From an uncultured Clostridium sp. (lineage in GTDB: Bacteria > Bacillota_I > Bacilli_A > RF39 > UBA660): 64,000 bases of DNA. Below, one piece after another: positions 25,178 through 34,615 of the stretch (within the stretch, counting starts at the first letter, position 1; every line of letters begins with the position of its first letter). The position numbers and the translations under genes are program-made. The stretch is taken from contig CAMKPE010000004.1 in the NCBI GenBank assembly GCA_946414595.1, positions 1 through 64,000 on the forward strand, in the 5' to 3' direction. The notes below the pieces were generated by a model that made no database searches, had not been told where the DNA came from, and saw only the letters and a list, made by a program, of their open reading frames with translations.

Positions 25178-28100
25178 ATGAAGAGATTATCATTTATAAT
25201 AACAATTATATTATTAGTGTTTTCTTTCTTTTTGCCAACTGTTGTAAGTGCATGGCAGGATAATATGAATGGTGCATGGAAATATGCCTATGCATATCAA
25301 ATATCATTAGTTAAATACGATGGTAGTGGTACTCCAGAAGCTATTGGAAAACCAATACTTGTATATCATCCGAACTTAATGCAGGATGTTTATTATACTA
25401 CAAATGATAAAATGCCTTCTTCATACGATAACTTTACAAACAGCAACTGGAATTATACGCAGTTGGTTGATGAATATGATGATTATAGTATAGTTGATTA
25501 TTTTTATATTAACGGACAAGATGAATTGAAAAAAACTGTAGATGAAGTAGGACAAAATGGTAATTGGAGCGATTATTTTTCAACTTATGGGGAGTATTTG
25601 TTAGCTCAAGATTTAGTTAAAGATGATAATCCTGCTGTTTCTAATACATTGTGTGATGGATTTTCTGGATGCCATACAGTAAAGCATAGCCAAAAATACT
25701 TTACTTTAGATCATTCTTCTGAATATAGTTCTTACTTTTATTGCCAAAAGACTAAAAATCCTGCTAGTGGGCATACAGGATTTACAAAATATATTTTTAA
25801 GTATGTGTCTAATCAAAGAAAAATAACTTATCATGGTAGTGATGTAAATTTAAGTAAGTATTATAAAACTGTTTCAGATTCAAAGTTAACAGAAAACAAT
25901 GTTAATAATGGTTACTTAGAAACACTTGCAAAAACATATGGTGGAAGTGTTAAAAAAATAAAAGATAATTTTGGAATAGATTTAGATTATAAGGATATTG
26001 ATAAGTATTATTTATCGTTCGAACCTGTTCAAAGAGTGCTTGATGGAATTAAGGCTGAACATGGGAAATATTATATTACATCATTTGATCAAATACTTGA
26101 ACCTGAGCATTGGTGGAATGAAAGCACATGGGAGACAGAAACGTTTACTGCTCCAGGTGGTTGTTATGATGCTGGTGCTAATTTTGATCATTGGTATTAC
26201 AGTAATTTAGAACATCAAGGTGATTGTACAGAAGAAGAAAAAAATGGCGTTAACAAACGCTATACCTATAAGAATAATTGTTACCGTCGTAGAGTAGCTG
26301 TATGTACATGTTATTCATTGGATGTTGAAATGGGACAAAAAATAGTAAAAGAAATGTATGGAAAATATGCTGATGGATATAGTCATTTAGAAACAGCAAG
26401 AAATTTAGGATCTGGTGCAGTATATCTTAATAGAGCTGTTGATTATTGTAATGAAGATAAGAATAGACACTGTGTCTTAGAAGAAGATAATAAAACGTGT
26501 AAGAAAGATTCCAGTGGAAACGTAATATATGAATATTATGTTGGGCCAGATAGAGATCTAGGTATTACAGGAACTAAATCAAGCAGTTACTATAAATTAA
26601 GTGGTGCTTGTTACAGTGGAGCAGGTACAACAGGAATTAAACATTTCTATTTACCAACATTACTTGATTGTCCTGAAGTTTGTTCTGCTGCTGGTTCTAA
26701 AACAAGTGATGGATTCTTAGCATGCGCAGAAAACTTCTGTGAAGCTGAAGTAGATTTTAACAGAAAAGGAAGCCCTCAAAAAGCAAAAGAGACATGTATA
26801 TTAACATGTGGATATAAAGGAAATGAAACAAACTGTGAGAAATCAAGCCCATATAAAGATATATCTGATAATATAGCAAATGGATCAACATCATGTAGCA
26901 TCAATGATGATGGTTCTGGAAAGCCATTACAGGGATTAATTAAAACATGTAATGGAGATAAGATAAACTCATTTGATGGTGATGATACAAACGATACTCC
27001 ATTTGATATAAGAAGTTATATTACGGTTGCATGTATCGAATCAAGTGACTTTGAATATACTGATACATCTCAGTTAAGCTTACTTAAAGGTACTGGCTTA
27101 GAATATAGCGTAAACCTTAACGGAGAAAAAAAATGTCAAGCGTATTTCAATGAAGAACAATGGAAGTTTGATTACGCAACAATATCTGGAAAAGACCCAG
27201 ATAGAAGAAAAAGATTACTTTATATAAAAGAAGTATTTAATAATATGTTTAATGATAATTATGATAAAACAAAGAGTTCTTATTATGACCCTGACTTTGA
27301 TGAGCAAGGTGACGGAGAACTTGATTGGAATAATTATTTATACAATACAAGTAAGGTATCAGTAAAATCAAAAATAACTGAAAGCGTATATGGTGAAACA
27401 AAGCAAAGTGAATTAGAGCAATTAGTTAGTACCGATGAAACTGGCAAAGCAACTAAAGCAACAATTGCTAATAGTATTGTTAAAAAAATATCAAAGAATA
27501 ATATAATAAACGAACCAATAAATAGATATGAACAAGTAAGTACAGTAAGGGTTACTTATCAATTCAATAAGCGATGTGTAAGTGCTGATGGTCTTGGAAC
27601 AGTAACAAAAACTCCAGCATCAGGACTTTGTTATCAATCAAAAGATGAGAACGGAATAGTAACTCCTGTGTATGGACAAAATGTGTTCTATACAAATTTA
27701 CAAGCAGATGCAGATGGTAATATAGTTAATACTTATGCAACTGTTGGAAAAGAAGTTAAAGACGATAATACATACTATGATGTTCATGAAAGTTGTAATT
27801 ACACGTTAGATGAACTTGAAAAAAATGATGCCCCAGGAAGGGCTTTGAGTAATTATTTATCGTGTGATATCAAAATTACTACGGTTGGAAATACAGAAGC
27901 ATGGGGAAATAGTATATACCATGGAGGAGACGTTACAGCAACAATTATTCCATATGATCATTTGGATTCTTTTGATAGAATAGCAGGATACACTTTGCAA
28001 GTTAGAAATACAACCTACGATGGGAAAACAAAACAAATAGGAATATCTGATAAGAAACTTGCTATGGAAGAAATAAAAATTTTAGGTACAGTAACAAGTT

Positions 28101-29089
28101 CATTGGGTAAAAAAGGAACTTGTGAAAAAACAATATATATAATAAATCCAGATGAAAACTGTGGGGTAAGATGTAATTTAAGAAAGATAAATGATACTTT
28201 ATATGAATTACAATCAACTGGTCCACAAACACCTTCTGCTTATTATCGTGCTCTTTCAATAGATATGACACAAAGAAAAGTATATAAATCAGTTGTTGAT
28301 CAGAAATACTATATTGGATTAGATAAAGACATAATTGTTCCGATAGAGGGTAACTTGATACTATTTGGAATAGTAGAAGGAACAATGACTACAACTGGAG
28401 CAAAATGTAAGTATACATGTAATACTCCACCAAAAACATTTACGAATGATGATAACTGTTACGCAAGATTCAAACCAGCTGAAACATTAGCAATAAGAGA
28501 TTATTGTAATGAAAACTGGGAAAAAGACGTAAATGATTATGATGATGCAGCACAATGTATTAGAATGTGTTCTAATAGATGTGATGAAGAGATTAAACGT
28601 GACTTAGAAAAAGTTACTGCATATTGTAGAACAAATTCTACAGCACTTGGATTCAGTAATGAAAATATATGTATTAATGCATGTTACAATGATGATCCAA
28701 GTCGTGGAAAAGATTATGTTTATAGACCAATAAATAATAGTAATCCATTCCCTAATTCATATGACAGTGAAGAACCAAATGAAAAAGGAAAACGTCTTGT
28801 TGGAAGAAACTGGGCAGGATTTACTGATTACATCAAACATGATGATAACGACGAAACAAGTGTAACTGGAGTATATGCAAATCAACATGTTGAATATATA
28901 ATTGATTTATCAGCTAGTGATATACAAGCAATTCAAGAAAATACAAAGAAGAATCAAAGAGATGGGGCTAATCCATATATAGAATATGAATATACAAAAA
29001 CTAGCGATAATATGAAGTATGTTAAAAAGTACGAAAGTAAATTTATACATGAAGAATTTGAAAATTTATTTAGAAAAGATTTAACTTGA
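25178..29089 (+). CDS. Giant secreted cysteine-rich protein, paralogue 1
   Basis: A 1303-residue exported protein of unknown function. A signal peptide (MKRLSFIITIILLVFSFFLP, cleavage likely after VVSA) leads to a conserved block (NGAWKYAYAYQIS, GKPILVYHPNLMQD). The rest is rich in Cys, Tyr, Asn and Asp, with Cys pairs such as CPEVC and CNEDKNRHC that suggest disulfides. There is no C-terminal membrane anchor or LPXTG motif; it ends EFENLFRKDLT. The following gene is a full-length paralogue. The stop is TGA. The short forward ORF at 25998 in another frame is a shadow. Not recognised. Confidence 0.85.
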   Translation: MKRLSFIITIILLVFSFFLPTVVSAWQDNMNGAWKYAYAYQISLVKYDGSGTPEAIGKPILVYHPNLMQDVYYTTNDKMPSSYDNFTNSNWNYTQLVDEYDDYSIVDYFYINGQDELKKTVDEVGQNGNWSDYFSTYGEYLLAQDLVKDDNPAVSNTLCDGFSGCHTVKHSQKYFTLDHSSEYSSYFYCQKTKNPASGHTGFTKYIFKYVSNQRKITYHGSDVNLSKYYKTVSDSKLTENNVNNGYLETLAKTYGGSVKKIKDNFGIDLDYKDIDKYYLSFEPVQRVLDGIKAEHGKYYITSFDQILEPEHWWNESTWETETFTAPGGCYDAGANFDHWYYSNLEHQGDCTEEEKNGVNKRYTYKNNCYRRRVAVCTCYSLDVEMGQKIVKEMYGKYADGYSHLETARNLGSGAVYLNRAVDYCNEDKNRHCVLEEDNKTCKKDSSGNVIYEYYVGPDRDLGITGTKSSSYYKLSGACYSGAGTTGIKHFYLPTLLDCPEVCSAAGSKTSDGFLACAENFCEAEVDFNRKGSPQKAKETCILTCGYKGNETNCEKSSPYKDISDNIANGSTSCSINDDGSGKPLQGLIKTCNGDKINSFDGDDTNDTPFDIRSYITVACIESSDFEYTDTSQLSLLKGTGLEYSVNLNGEKKCQAYFNEEQWKFDYATISGKDPDRRKRLLYIKEVFNNMFNDNYDKTKSSYYDPDFDEQGDGELDWNNYLYNTSKVSVKSKITESVYGETKQSELEQLVSTDETGKATKATIANSIVKKISKNNIINEPINRYEQVSTVRVTYQFNKRCVSADGLGTVTKTPASGLCYQSKDENGIVTPVYGQNVFYTNLQADADGNIVNTYATVGKEVKDDNTYYDVHESCNYTLDELEKNDAPGRALSNYLSCDIKITTVGNTEAWGNSIYHGGDVTATIIPYDHLDSFDRIAGYTLQVRNTTYDGKTKQIGISDKKLAMEEIKILGTVTSSLGKKGTCEKTIYIINPDENCGVRCNLRKINDTLYELQSTGPQTPSAYYRALSIDMTQRKVYKSVVDQKYYIGLDKDIIVPIEGNLILFGIVEGTMTTTGAKCKYTCNTPPKTFTNDDNCYARFKPAETLAIRDYCNENWEKDVNDYDDAAQCIRMCSNRCDEEIKRDLEKVTAYCRTNSTALGFSNENICINACYNDDPSRGKDYVYRPINNSNPFPNSYDSEEPNEKGKRLVGRNWAGFTDYIKHDDNDETSVTGVYANQHVEYIIDLSASDIQAIQENTKKNQRDGANPYIEYEYTKTSDNMKYVKKYESKFIHEEFENLFRKDLT

Positions 29090-29090
29090 A

Positions 29091-29115
29091 AAAGATGAAA
29101 ATTTCATCTTTTTTT
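29091..29115 (+). terminator. Intrinsic terminator between the giant paralogues
   Basis: AAAGATGAA / TTCATCTTT stem with a 3-base loop and T run. Confidence 0.8.
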
Positions 29116-29194
29116 AATTAATTCCTAGAAAAAATATAATCATTGTAGTAAAATGTTATATAGAATAGGATAACAATAAAGTAGGGTGATTGTT

Positions 29195-32100
29195 ATGAAG
29201 AAATTCATACTTAAAACAACTTTTTTATTTTTGATATTTAGCTTTATACTACCTACATTAGTTATCGCATGGAGCGAGAATACTAATGGCGCATGGAAAT
29301 ATGCTTATGCGTATCAAATTTCAATAGTTAAATACGATGGAACTGGAACTCCAGAAACTATTGGAAAACCAATACTTGTATATCACCCTAATTTGATGCA
29401 AGACATACATGTTACTACTACTAATCCAATGCCCAAAAGTTATGATGATTTAACACAAAATGCTTGGGGATTTAGTCAAATGATTGATGAAAAAGAGGAC
29501 AGTCATATCAGCGGTATATACTGGGTTGGAGAGGATCCTAACGATCCAGCGGCAGTAGTTGAAGATGCAGATAATATAGAACAATTAAAATTGCTTGTTG
29601 ACAAAGGTGAAAAAGAATTTGATACACATGAATTATATGAGCTAGCAAAAGATATGGTTGAAGATAAAAACTTAACAGATCAAGCTACTGTATGTAATAA
29701 AGATAGATGTTGGATTTCTTGGTATGGAAAACAAAGGTTTGTAAATATTGATAAAACGTCAGAGGTAATAATACCAAGTTCTGTTTATCAAAGACCTACA
29801 AAAGATCCAGCTTCTGGTGGAACAGGATATATAAAATATACATATAGATTTACTACATCACAAAAAAGAATGACTTTCCGTGGAAGTGATGTAAGAACAA
29901 ATCAGTATTATAAAACAATTAGTGATTCTAAGCTTACAGAAAATAATGTTAATAGTGGATATTTAGAGACACTAGTAAAAACATATGCTGGAAGCGTAAA
30001 AAAAATAAAAGATAATTTTGGAATAGATATAGATTATAAGGATATAGATAAATACTATGTATCTGTTGAACCAGTTCAAAGAGTTTTAGATGGTGTTAAA
30101 CAAGAATATGGATCATATTATATAGATAATTTCGAAAAAATAATAAAACAGGAAATGTATTTTACATCAAGTGATTGGAGAGCAATTTCTAGATCTTGTA
30201 ATAGTGAATATACTCAAAAAATAAATGAATATTTCTATTATATTTCTAATAAAGTAGATTCTGAATTGTGCACTAAAAAAACTGAAGGAGCAAAATCCAT
30301 AACAGACGGCCAATCTTATTTCTGGCATAGTGGCAATTGTTATAATTGGAGAGAAAGGCTATGTAGAGGATACCAACTAACATACTTCTTCCCAGGAGAA
30401 AAACTTATTAAAGAATTATATGGAAGATATGCAGACGGATATAGTCATTTAGAAACATCAAGAAAACTTGGATCAGGAGCAGTATATCTAAACCGAGCAG
30501 TTGACTATTGTAATGAAGAGAAAAATAGACATTGTCAGTTAGAAGAAGATAATAAAACATGTAAAAAAGATAGAAATGGAAATATAATATATGAATACTA
30601 TGTTGGACCTGATAGAGACAAAGGAATAACAGGAACACAAAACGGAAGTTATTATAAATTAAATGGAGCATGTTATAGTGGAACAGGAACAACAGGAATT
30701 AAAAACTACTTCTTACCAACACTATTAGATTGCCCTGAGGTGTGTGCGCCATCAGGAAATAAAGATAGTGATGGATTCCTAGCGTGTGCAGAAAACTATT
30801 GTGATGCAGAAGTAGACTTCAATAGAAAAGGAAGCCCACAAAAAGCAAAAGAAGCCTGTATTTTAACATGTGGATATAAAGGAACAGAAACAAACTGTGA
30901 AACAAGTAGTCCATATAAAAATGTAAGTGAAGTAATGGGAAATGGAACAACAACATGTAATGTAAATAATGATGGAACAGGAACAAAAAAAGGAATAATA
31001 AAAACATGTAGCGGAGATAGAATAAACTCATTTGATGGAGATGATACAAATGACACTCCATTTGATATAAGAAGCTATATAACAGTAGCGTGTTTAGAAA
31101 CAAGTGAGTTCAAATATCAAGATACAAGAGAAATATCACTAAAAAGTGGAACAGGGCTTGATTACCATGTTGATTTAAATGGGAACAAAACATGTCAAGC
31201 GTATTTCAACGAAGATCAATGGAAGTTTGATTATGCGACAATATCAAGAAAAGATCCAGATAGAAGAAAAAGATTAAATTATATAAAAGAAGTATTTAAT
31301 AATATGCTAAGCCCAAATTATGATAAAACAAAGAGCACATATTATGATCCGGACTTTGCAGAGCAAGGAGATGGAGAAATAGATTGGAATAGTTACTTGT
31401 ATGATACAAGTAAGGTATCAGTAAAATCGCAAGTAACAGAGACAATATTTGGTGAAAAAAAGAAAAGTGCCTTAGAGGCACTAGAAAAGACACAAGAAAT
31501 TGGGAAAGCAACAAATTCAATAATTCAAAATCAAGTTGTAAAGAAAATAACAAACAATAGAATAACAAATGAACCAATAAATAGATATGAACAGATAAGT
31601 ACAACAAAAGCGACATATCAATTTAATAAAAGATGTGTAAGTACAGATGGAAATGCGACAGTAAAAATAACGACATCGGATATTTGTTATCAAGCAAAAG
31701 ATGAAAACGGAATAGTAACACCAACAAAACCTCAAAATGTTTATTACACAAATTTAAAAGCATTAGGGAAAAATAAAATAGATACATATGCAAATATAGG
31801 AAAAGAAAAGAAAGATGAAAATTACTATTACGACGTAAGTGAAGCATGTACTTTCAACGTAACACAAGACCCAACCACCCCAAATATTGATATAATAGAA
31901 GATTTATCATGCGATATAAAAATAGAACCAGTAGGTACTACACAGGCATGGGGAAATGGTATCTATTATGGAGGAGATGTTTTAGTAACAATAATACCAT
32001 ATGATGGTTTGGGAGCAAATGATGGAATATCAGGATATACATTAAAAGTAAGAGGAACAACATATGATGGAAAATCAAGACAAATAGGAATATCTGATAA

Positions 32101-33148
32101 GAAGTTAGCTCTAGAGACAATAGATATAGAAGGAACAGTAATAAGTTCAAAAGGGAAAACTGTAACTTGTCCTAAAACAATATATATGAACAATCCTGAT
32201 TCAAATTGTGGAGTAAAATGTAATTTAAGAAAAATAAATGATAGATTGTATGAATTACAGTCAACAGGACCACAAACACCAAGAGCATACTATAGAGCAT
32301 TATCAATAGATATGACTCAAAGAAAAGTATATAAATCAATAGTTGATCAAAAGTATTATATTGGACTTGATCAAAGTATAACAGTGCCTATTGAAGGAAA
32401 TCTAATACTATTTGGAATAGTAGAAGGAACAATGTTAACAAATGGTCAAGTATGTAAAAATACATGTAATACACCACCTCCAACATTAAAAAGTTGTTAT
32501 GCATTATATAAACCAGCAGAAACACTAGCAATAAGAGATTATTGTAACGAGAACTGGGAGGAAGATGTAAACGATTATGAAAATGCAGCACAATGTATAA
32601 GAATGTGTTCAAATAGATGCGATGAAGAAATAAAACGTGATTTAGATAAAGTAGTCGCATACTGTAGAACAAATTATACTTCATTAGGATTTGGAAATGA
32701 AAGAATATGTATAAATACATGTTACAATGAAAATCCAAGTGATGATGAATTAACTGGCTTAAATGGAAAAACATTTATTTATAGACCAATAAATAATAGT
32801 AATCCATTCCCTAATTCATATGATACAGAAGAACCATATGAAAAAGGAAAAAGAACTGTAGGAGCAAACTGGACGGGATTAACAGATTACATCAAGCATG
32901 ATGATGAAGATGTTACAAGTGTAACAGGAGTATATGCAAATCAACATGTAGAATACATAATTGATTTATCAGCAAGTGATATTAAAAAAATACAAGAAGA
33001 TACAGAAAAAAATCAAAGAGATAAATCAAATCCATATGTAGAATATGAATATAAAAAGTCTAATGATAATTCAAAATATGTTAAGAAATATGAAAGTAAA
33101 TTTATACATGAAGACTTTGAAAATTTATTTAGAAAAGATTTAACTTAA
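29195..33148 (+). CDS. Giant secreted cysteine-rich protein, paralogue 2
   Basis: A 1317-residue exported protein, paralogous over its full length to the preceding gene. The signal peptide is MKKFILKTTFLFLIFSFILP, with cleavage likely after VIA. Long blocks are nearly identical to paralogue 1 (SVKKIKDNFGIDIDYKDIDK, ALSIDMTQRKVYKS, ETLAIRDYCNENWE) while two regions, about residues 75-200 and 305-385, are diverged. Synonymous codons often differ where the residues agree, with more ATA, ACA, GGA and AGA in the later part of this copy. The ATG at 29195 follows AGGGTGAT. Function unknown. Confidence 0.85.
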   Translation: MKKFILKTTFLFLIFSFILPTLVIAWSENTNGAWKYAYAYQISIVKYDGTGTPETIGKPILVYHPNLMQDIHVTTTNPMPKSYDDLTQNAWGFSQMIDEKEDSHISGIYWVGEDPNDPAAVVEDADNIEQLKLLVDKGEKEFDTHELYELAKDMVEDKNLTDQATVCNKDRCWISWYGKQRFVNIDKTSEVIIPSSVYQRPTKDPASGGTGYIKYTYRFTTSQKRMTFRGSDVRTNQYYKTISDSKLTENNVNSGYLETLVKTYAGSVKKIKDNFGIDIDYKDIDKYYVSVEPVQRVLDGVKQEYGSYYIDNFEKIIKQEMYFTSSDWRAISRSCNSEYTQKINEYFYYISNKVDSELCTKKTEGAKSITDGQSYFWHSGNCYNWRERLCRGYQLTYFFPGEKLIKELYGRYADGYSHLETSRKLGSGAVYLNRAVDYCNEEKNRHCQLEEDNKTCKKDRNGNIIYEYYVGPDRDKGITGTQNGSYYKLNGACYSGTGTTGIKNYFLPTLLDCPEVCAPSGNKDSDGFLACAENYCDAEVDFNRKGSPQKAKEACILTCGYKGTETNCETSSPYKNVSEVMGNGTTTCNVNNDGTGTKKGIIKTCSGDRINSFDGDDTNDTPFDIRSYITVACLETSEFKYQDTREISLKSGTGLDYHVDLNGNKTCQAYFNEDQWKFDYATISRKDPDRRKRLNYIKEVFNNMLSPNYDKTKSTYYDPDFAEQGDGEIDWNSYLYDTSKVSVKSQVTETIFGEKKKSALEALEKTQEIGKATNSIIQNQVVKKITNNRITNEPINRYEQISTTKATYQFNKRCVSTDGNATVKITTSDICYQAKDENGIVTPTKPQNVYYTNLKALGKNKIDTYANIGKEKKDENYYYDVSEACTFNVTQDPTTPNIDIIEDLSCDIKIEPVGTTQAWGNGIYYGGDVLVTIIPYDGLGANDGISGYTLKVRGTTYDGKSRQIGISDKKLALETIDIEGTVISSKGKTVTCPKTIYMNNPDSNCGVKCNLRKINDRLYELQSTGPQTPRAYYRALSIDMTQRKVYKSIVDQKYYIGLDQSITVPIEGNLILFGIVEGTMLTNGQVCKNTCNTPPPTLKSCYALYKPAETLAIRDYCNENWEEDVNDYENAAQCIRMCSNRCDEEIKRDLDKVVAYCRTNYTSLGFGNERICINTCYNENPSDDELTGLNGKTFIYRPINNSNPFPNSYDTEEPYEKGKRTVGANWTGLTDYIKHDDEDVTSVTGVYANQHVEYIIDLSASDIKKIQEDTEKNQRDKSNPYVEYEYKKSNDNSKYVKKYESKFIHEDFENLFRKDLT

Positions 33149-33175
33149 AAGAATGTTTAAAAACATTCTTTTTCT
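33148..33175 (+). terminator. Intrinsic terminator
   Basis: GAATGTTT / AAACATTC inverted repeat flanked by A and T runs after the giant paralogue. Confidence 0.75.
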
Positions 33176-33221
33176 TTTTTAATAATTGTTATATAATATA
33201 AATGCCTAAGGAGGGATTGTA

Positions 33222-33557
33222 ATGAGTATTAAAATAGATAGATTAAACAGTACTTTTGCTAGAGAGATAAGTCAAATATTACAAAATGAAATTAAAGATC
33301 CTAATATCAAATTTGTTACAGTTACAGGATGTGAAATTACAAATGATTTAAGTTTCTGCAAAGTTTTTGTTACTGTATTTGATAATGATAAGAAAAAAGA
33401 AATAATGAAAGCTTTAGATGGAGCCAAAAGTTTTATTAGAGGACAATTAAGTCAAAGAGTAGAAATAAGACATACTCCAGAGTTAAGATTTGTTTTTGAT
33501 GAATCAATTGAATATGGAAATAAAATAGAAAAGATAATAGAGAGTTTACACCAGTAG
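33222..33557 (+). CDS. rbfA: Ribosome-binding factor A
   Basis: A 111-residue KH-fold protein for 30S maturation. RLNSTFAREISQILQNEIKDP, FVTVTGCEITNDLSFCKVFV and the C-terminal TPELRFVFDESIEYGNKIEKI are the family landmarks. GGAGGGATT precedes the ATG. In Bacillus rbfA follows infB; here it is about 9 kb away, separated by the coiled-coil gene and giant paralogues. Confidence 0.95.
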   Translation: MSIKIDRLNSTFAREISQILQNEIKDPNIKFVTVTGCEITNDLSFCKVFVTVFDNDKKKEIMKALDGAKSFIRGQLSQRVEIRHTPELRFVFDESIEYGNKIEKIIESLHQ

Positions 33558-33580
33558 GGCATTTGACTCTCTTTCTTTTT
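33539..33580 (+). terminator. Possible terminator of rbfA
   Basis: AGAGAGT and ACTCTCT pair across a 20-base loop and are followed by a T-rich stretch; the loop is large, so efficiency is uncertain. Confidence 0.45.
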
Positions 33581-33591
33581 TGTGTTATAAT
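33563..33591 (+). promoter_or_regulatory. Strong promoter upstream of the 6S RNA
   Basis: TTGACT (33563-33568), 17 bases, TATAAT (33586-33591), with an extended TG one base before the -10. The predicted start is near 33598. Confidence 0.65.
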
Positions 33592-33692
33592 TTAATTAGA
33601 TTAGAGGTAGAGTATTAATTAAAAGTACTTTACACACTGTACTGACAATTTTCGAGAAACCACTATCTTTTTATAAGATTGTGTGTTATATT

Positions 33693-33865
33693 AAAAATGT
33701 CTAATAGATAGAGCTTTTTTTAAAACCGACTAAGTTACGATACGGGAGTTCGGATCAGATACCGGTGTTGAATGCTCACATTTATGTGAGAATCCTAAAG
33801 GTTGAGTATGAACACCCACCTGCAATAAGCGGGTTTTGTCGTCTCGTCTTTAGACATTTTTTTTT
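33693..33865 (+). ncRNA. ssrS: Probable 6S RNA
   Basis: This 328-base gene-free stretch between rbfA and tcdA holds a structured RNA. Bases 33693-33704 and 33850-33861 form a 12-bp closing stem; inside are a terminal hairpin CTCACATTTATGTGAG, a GTGTT/AACAC pairing, the sequence ACACCCACCTGC and a small hairpin with AATAA loop and GCGGG on the 3' side. The rod shape with a 3'-side bubble hairpin fits 6S RNA, which binds housekeeping RNA polymerase. In Bacillus subtilis bsrA also lies beside the tcdA homologue yrvM. The T run after the stem would end transcription. The 5' end is uncertain. Confidence 0.75.
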
Positions 33866-33885
33866 GCACTTTTTTAGGAGGTATT

Positions 33886-34566
33886 ATGTTTGATAGATTA
33901 GAGTTATTAATTGGTAAAGAAAATCTCGAAAAAATAGGCAACACTAAAGTCTTAGTAGTAGGAGTTGGTGGTGTTGGTGGCGAATGTGTATTATCTCTTA
34001 TTAGAAGTGGAATTAAAGATATTTGTATAATAGATTTTGATAAGGTTGATATATCAAACATTAATAGACAAGTAGTAGCGTTTCAATCAACTATTGGAAA
34101 AGATAAAGTAGATGTTTTAGAAAATATTATTTTAGATATTAATAAAGAAGTAAAAGTATCTAAATATAAAGTATTCTTAGATGAAAATAATATTAATGAA
34201 ATACTTACAAAAGAAAAACCAGATATTGTTTTAGATTGTTGTGATTCAAAAGATACTAAGAAAGCAATTATTAGAGAATGTATTGCTAATAATATAGAGT
34301 TTATTTCATCTATGGGAACAGGTAATAAGCTTGATCCAACGAAGCTTGAAATAGTAGATATTAGAAAGACAAATAATGATCCAATGGCTAGAATATTTAG
34401 AAAATGGGTTAAAGATGAAAGAATAAATAAAAAGATTCCAGTATTATGTTCAAAAGAAGTTCCAATACATACTGGAAAAGTAGTAGCATCAAATTCTTTT
34501 GTACCTAATAGTGCTGGATTATTAATAGCAAGTTATGTGATTAGAAAGATTATAGGAAAATACTAG
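33886..34566 (+). CDS. tcdA: tRNA threonylcarbamoyladenosine dehydratase TcdA
   Basis: A 226-residue E1-like (ThiF/MoeB) protein that cyclises t6A37 of tRNA to ct6A. It opens with FDRLELLIGKENLEKI, has the nucleotide-binding GVGGVGGE, FDKVDISNINRQ, LDCCDSKDTK and the ending SAGLLIASYVIRKIIGKY. AGGAGG precedes the ATG. Its position after a 6S RNA is conserved in Bacillus. Confidence 0.92.
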   Translation: MFDRLELLIGKENLEKIGNTKVLVVGVGGVGGECVLSLIRSGIKDICIIDFDKVDISNINRQVVAFQSTIGKDKVDVLENIILDINKEVKVSKYKVFLDENNINEILTKEKPDIVLDCCDSKDTKKAIIRECIANNIEFISSMGTGNKLDPTKLEIVDIRKTNNDPMARIFRKWVKDERINKKIPVLCSKEVPIHTGKVVASNSFVPNSAGLLIASYVIRKIIGKY

Positions 34567-34584
34567 TATTTTCCTTTTTATTTT
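34555..34584 (+). terminator. Intrinsic terminator of tcdA
   Basis: A 20-base perfect palindrome (GGAAAATACT / AGTATTTTCC) spans the stop codon and is followed by T residues. Confidence 0.8.
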
Positions 34585-34592
34585 GTTATAAT
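34584..34592 (+). promoter_or_regulatory. Extended -10 promoter candidate
   Basis: TGTTATAAT immediately follows the tcdA terminator, about 24 bases before the next gene. Confidence 0.45.
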
Positions 34593-34615
34593 ATTTCGCA
34601 AGTTCGGTGAAATAT

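Noticed and set aside
11151..29089. Mycoplasma genetic code (TGA as Trp)
   Set aside because: Genes at 9096-11153 and 25178-29089 end with TGA at sensible places, and TGG is used for Trp throughout.
30408..32774. Several minus-strand and overlapping frames within giant paralogue 2
   Set aside because: They are shadows in a long plus-strand gene whose frame is supported by full-length similarity to its neighbour.
33598..33865. tmRNA, SRP RNA or RNase P RNA
   Set aside because: No tRNA-like end, no SRP core GGAAG-type loop and no RNase P consensus were found; shape and tcdA synteny favour 6S RNA.
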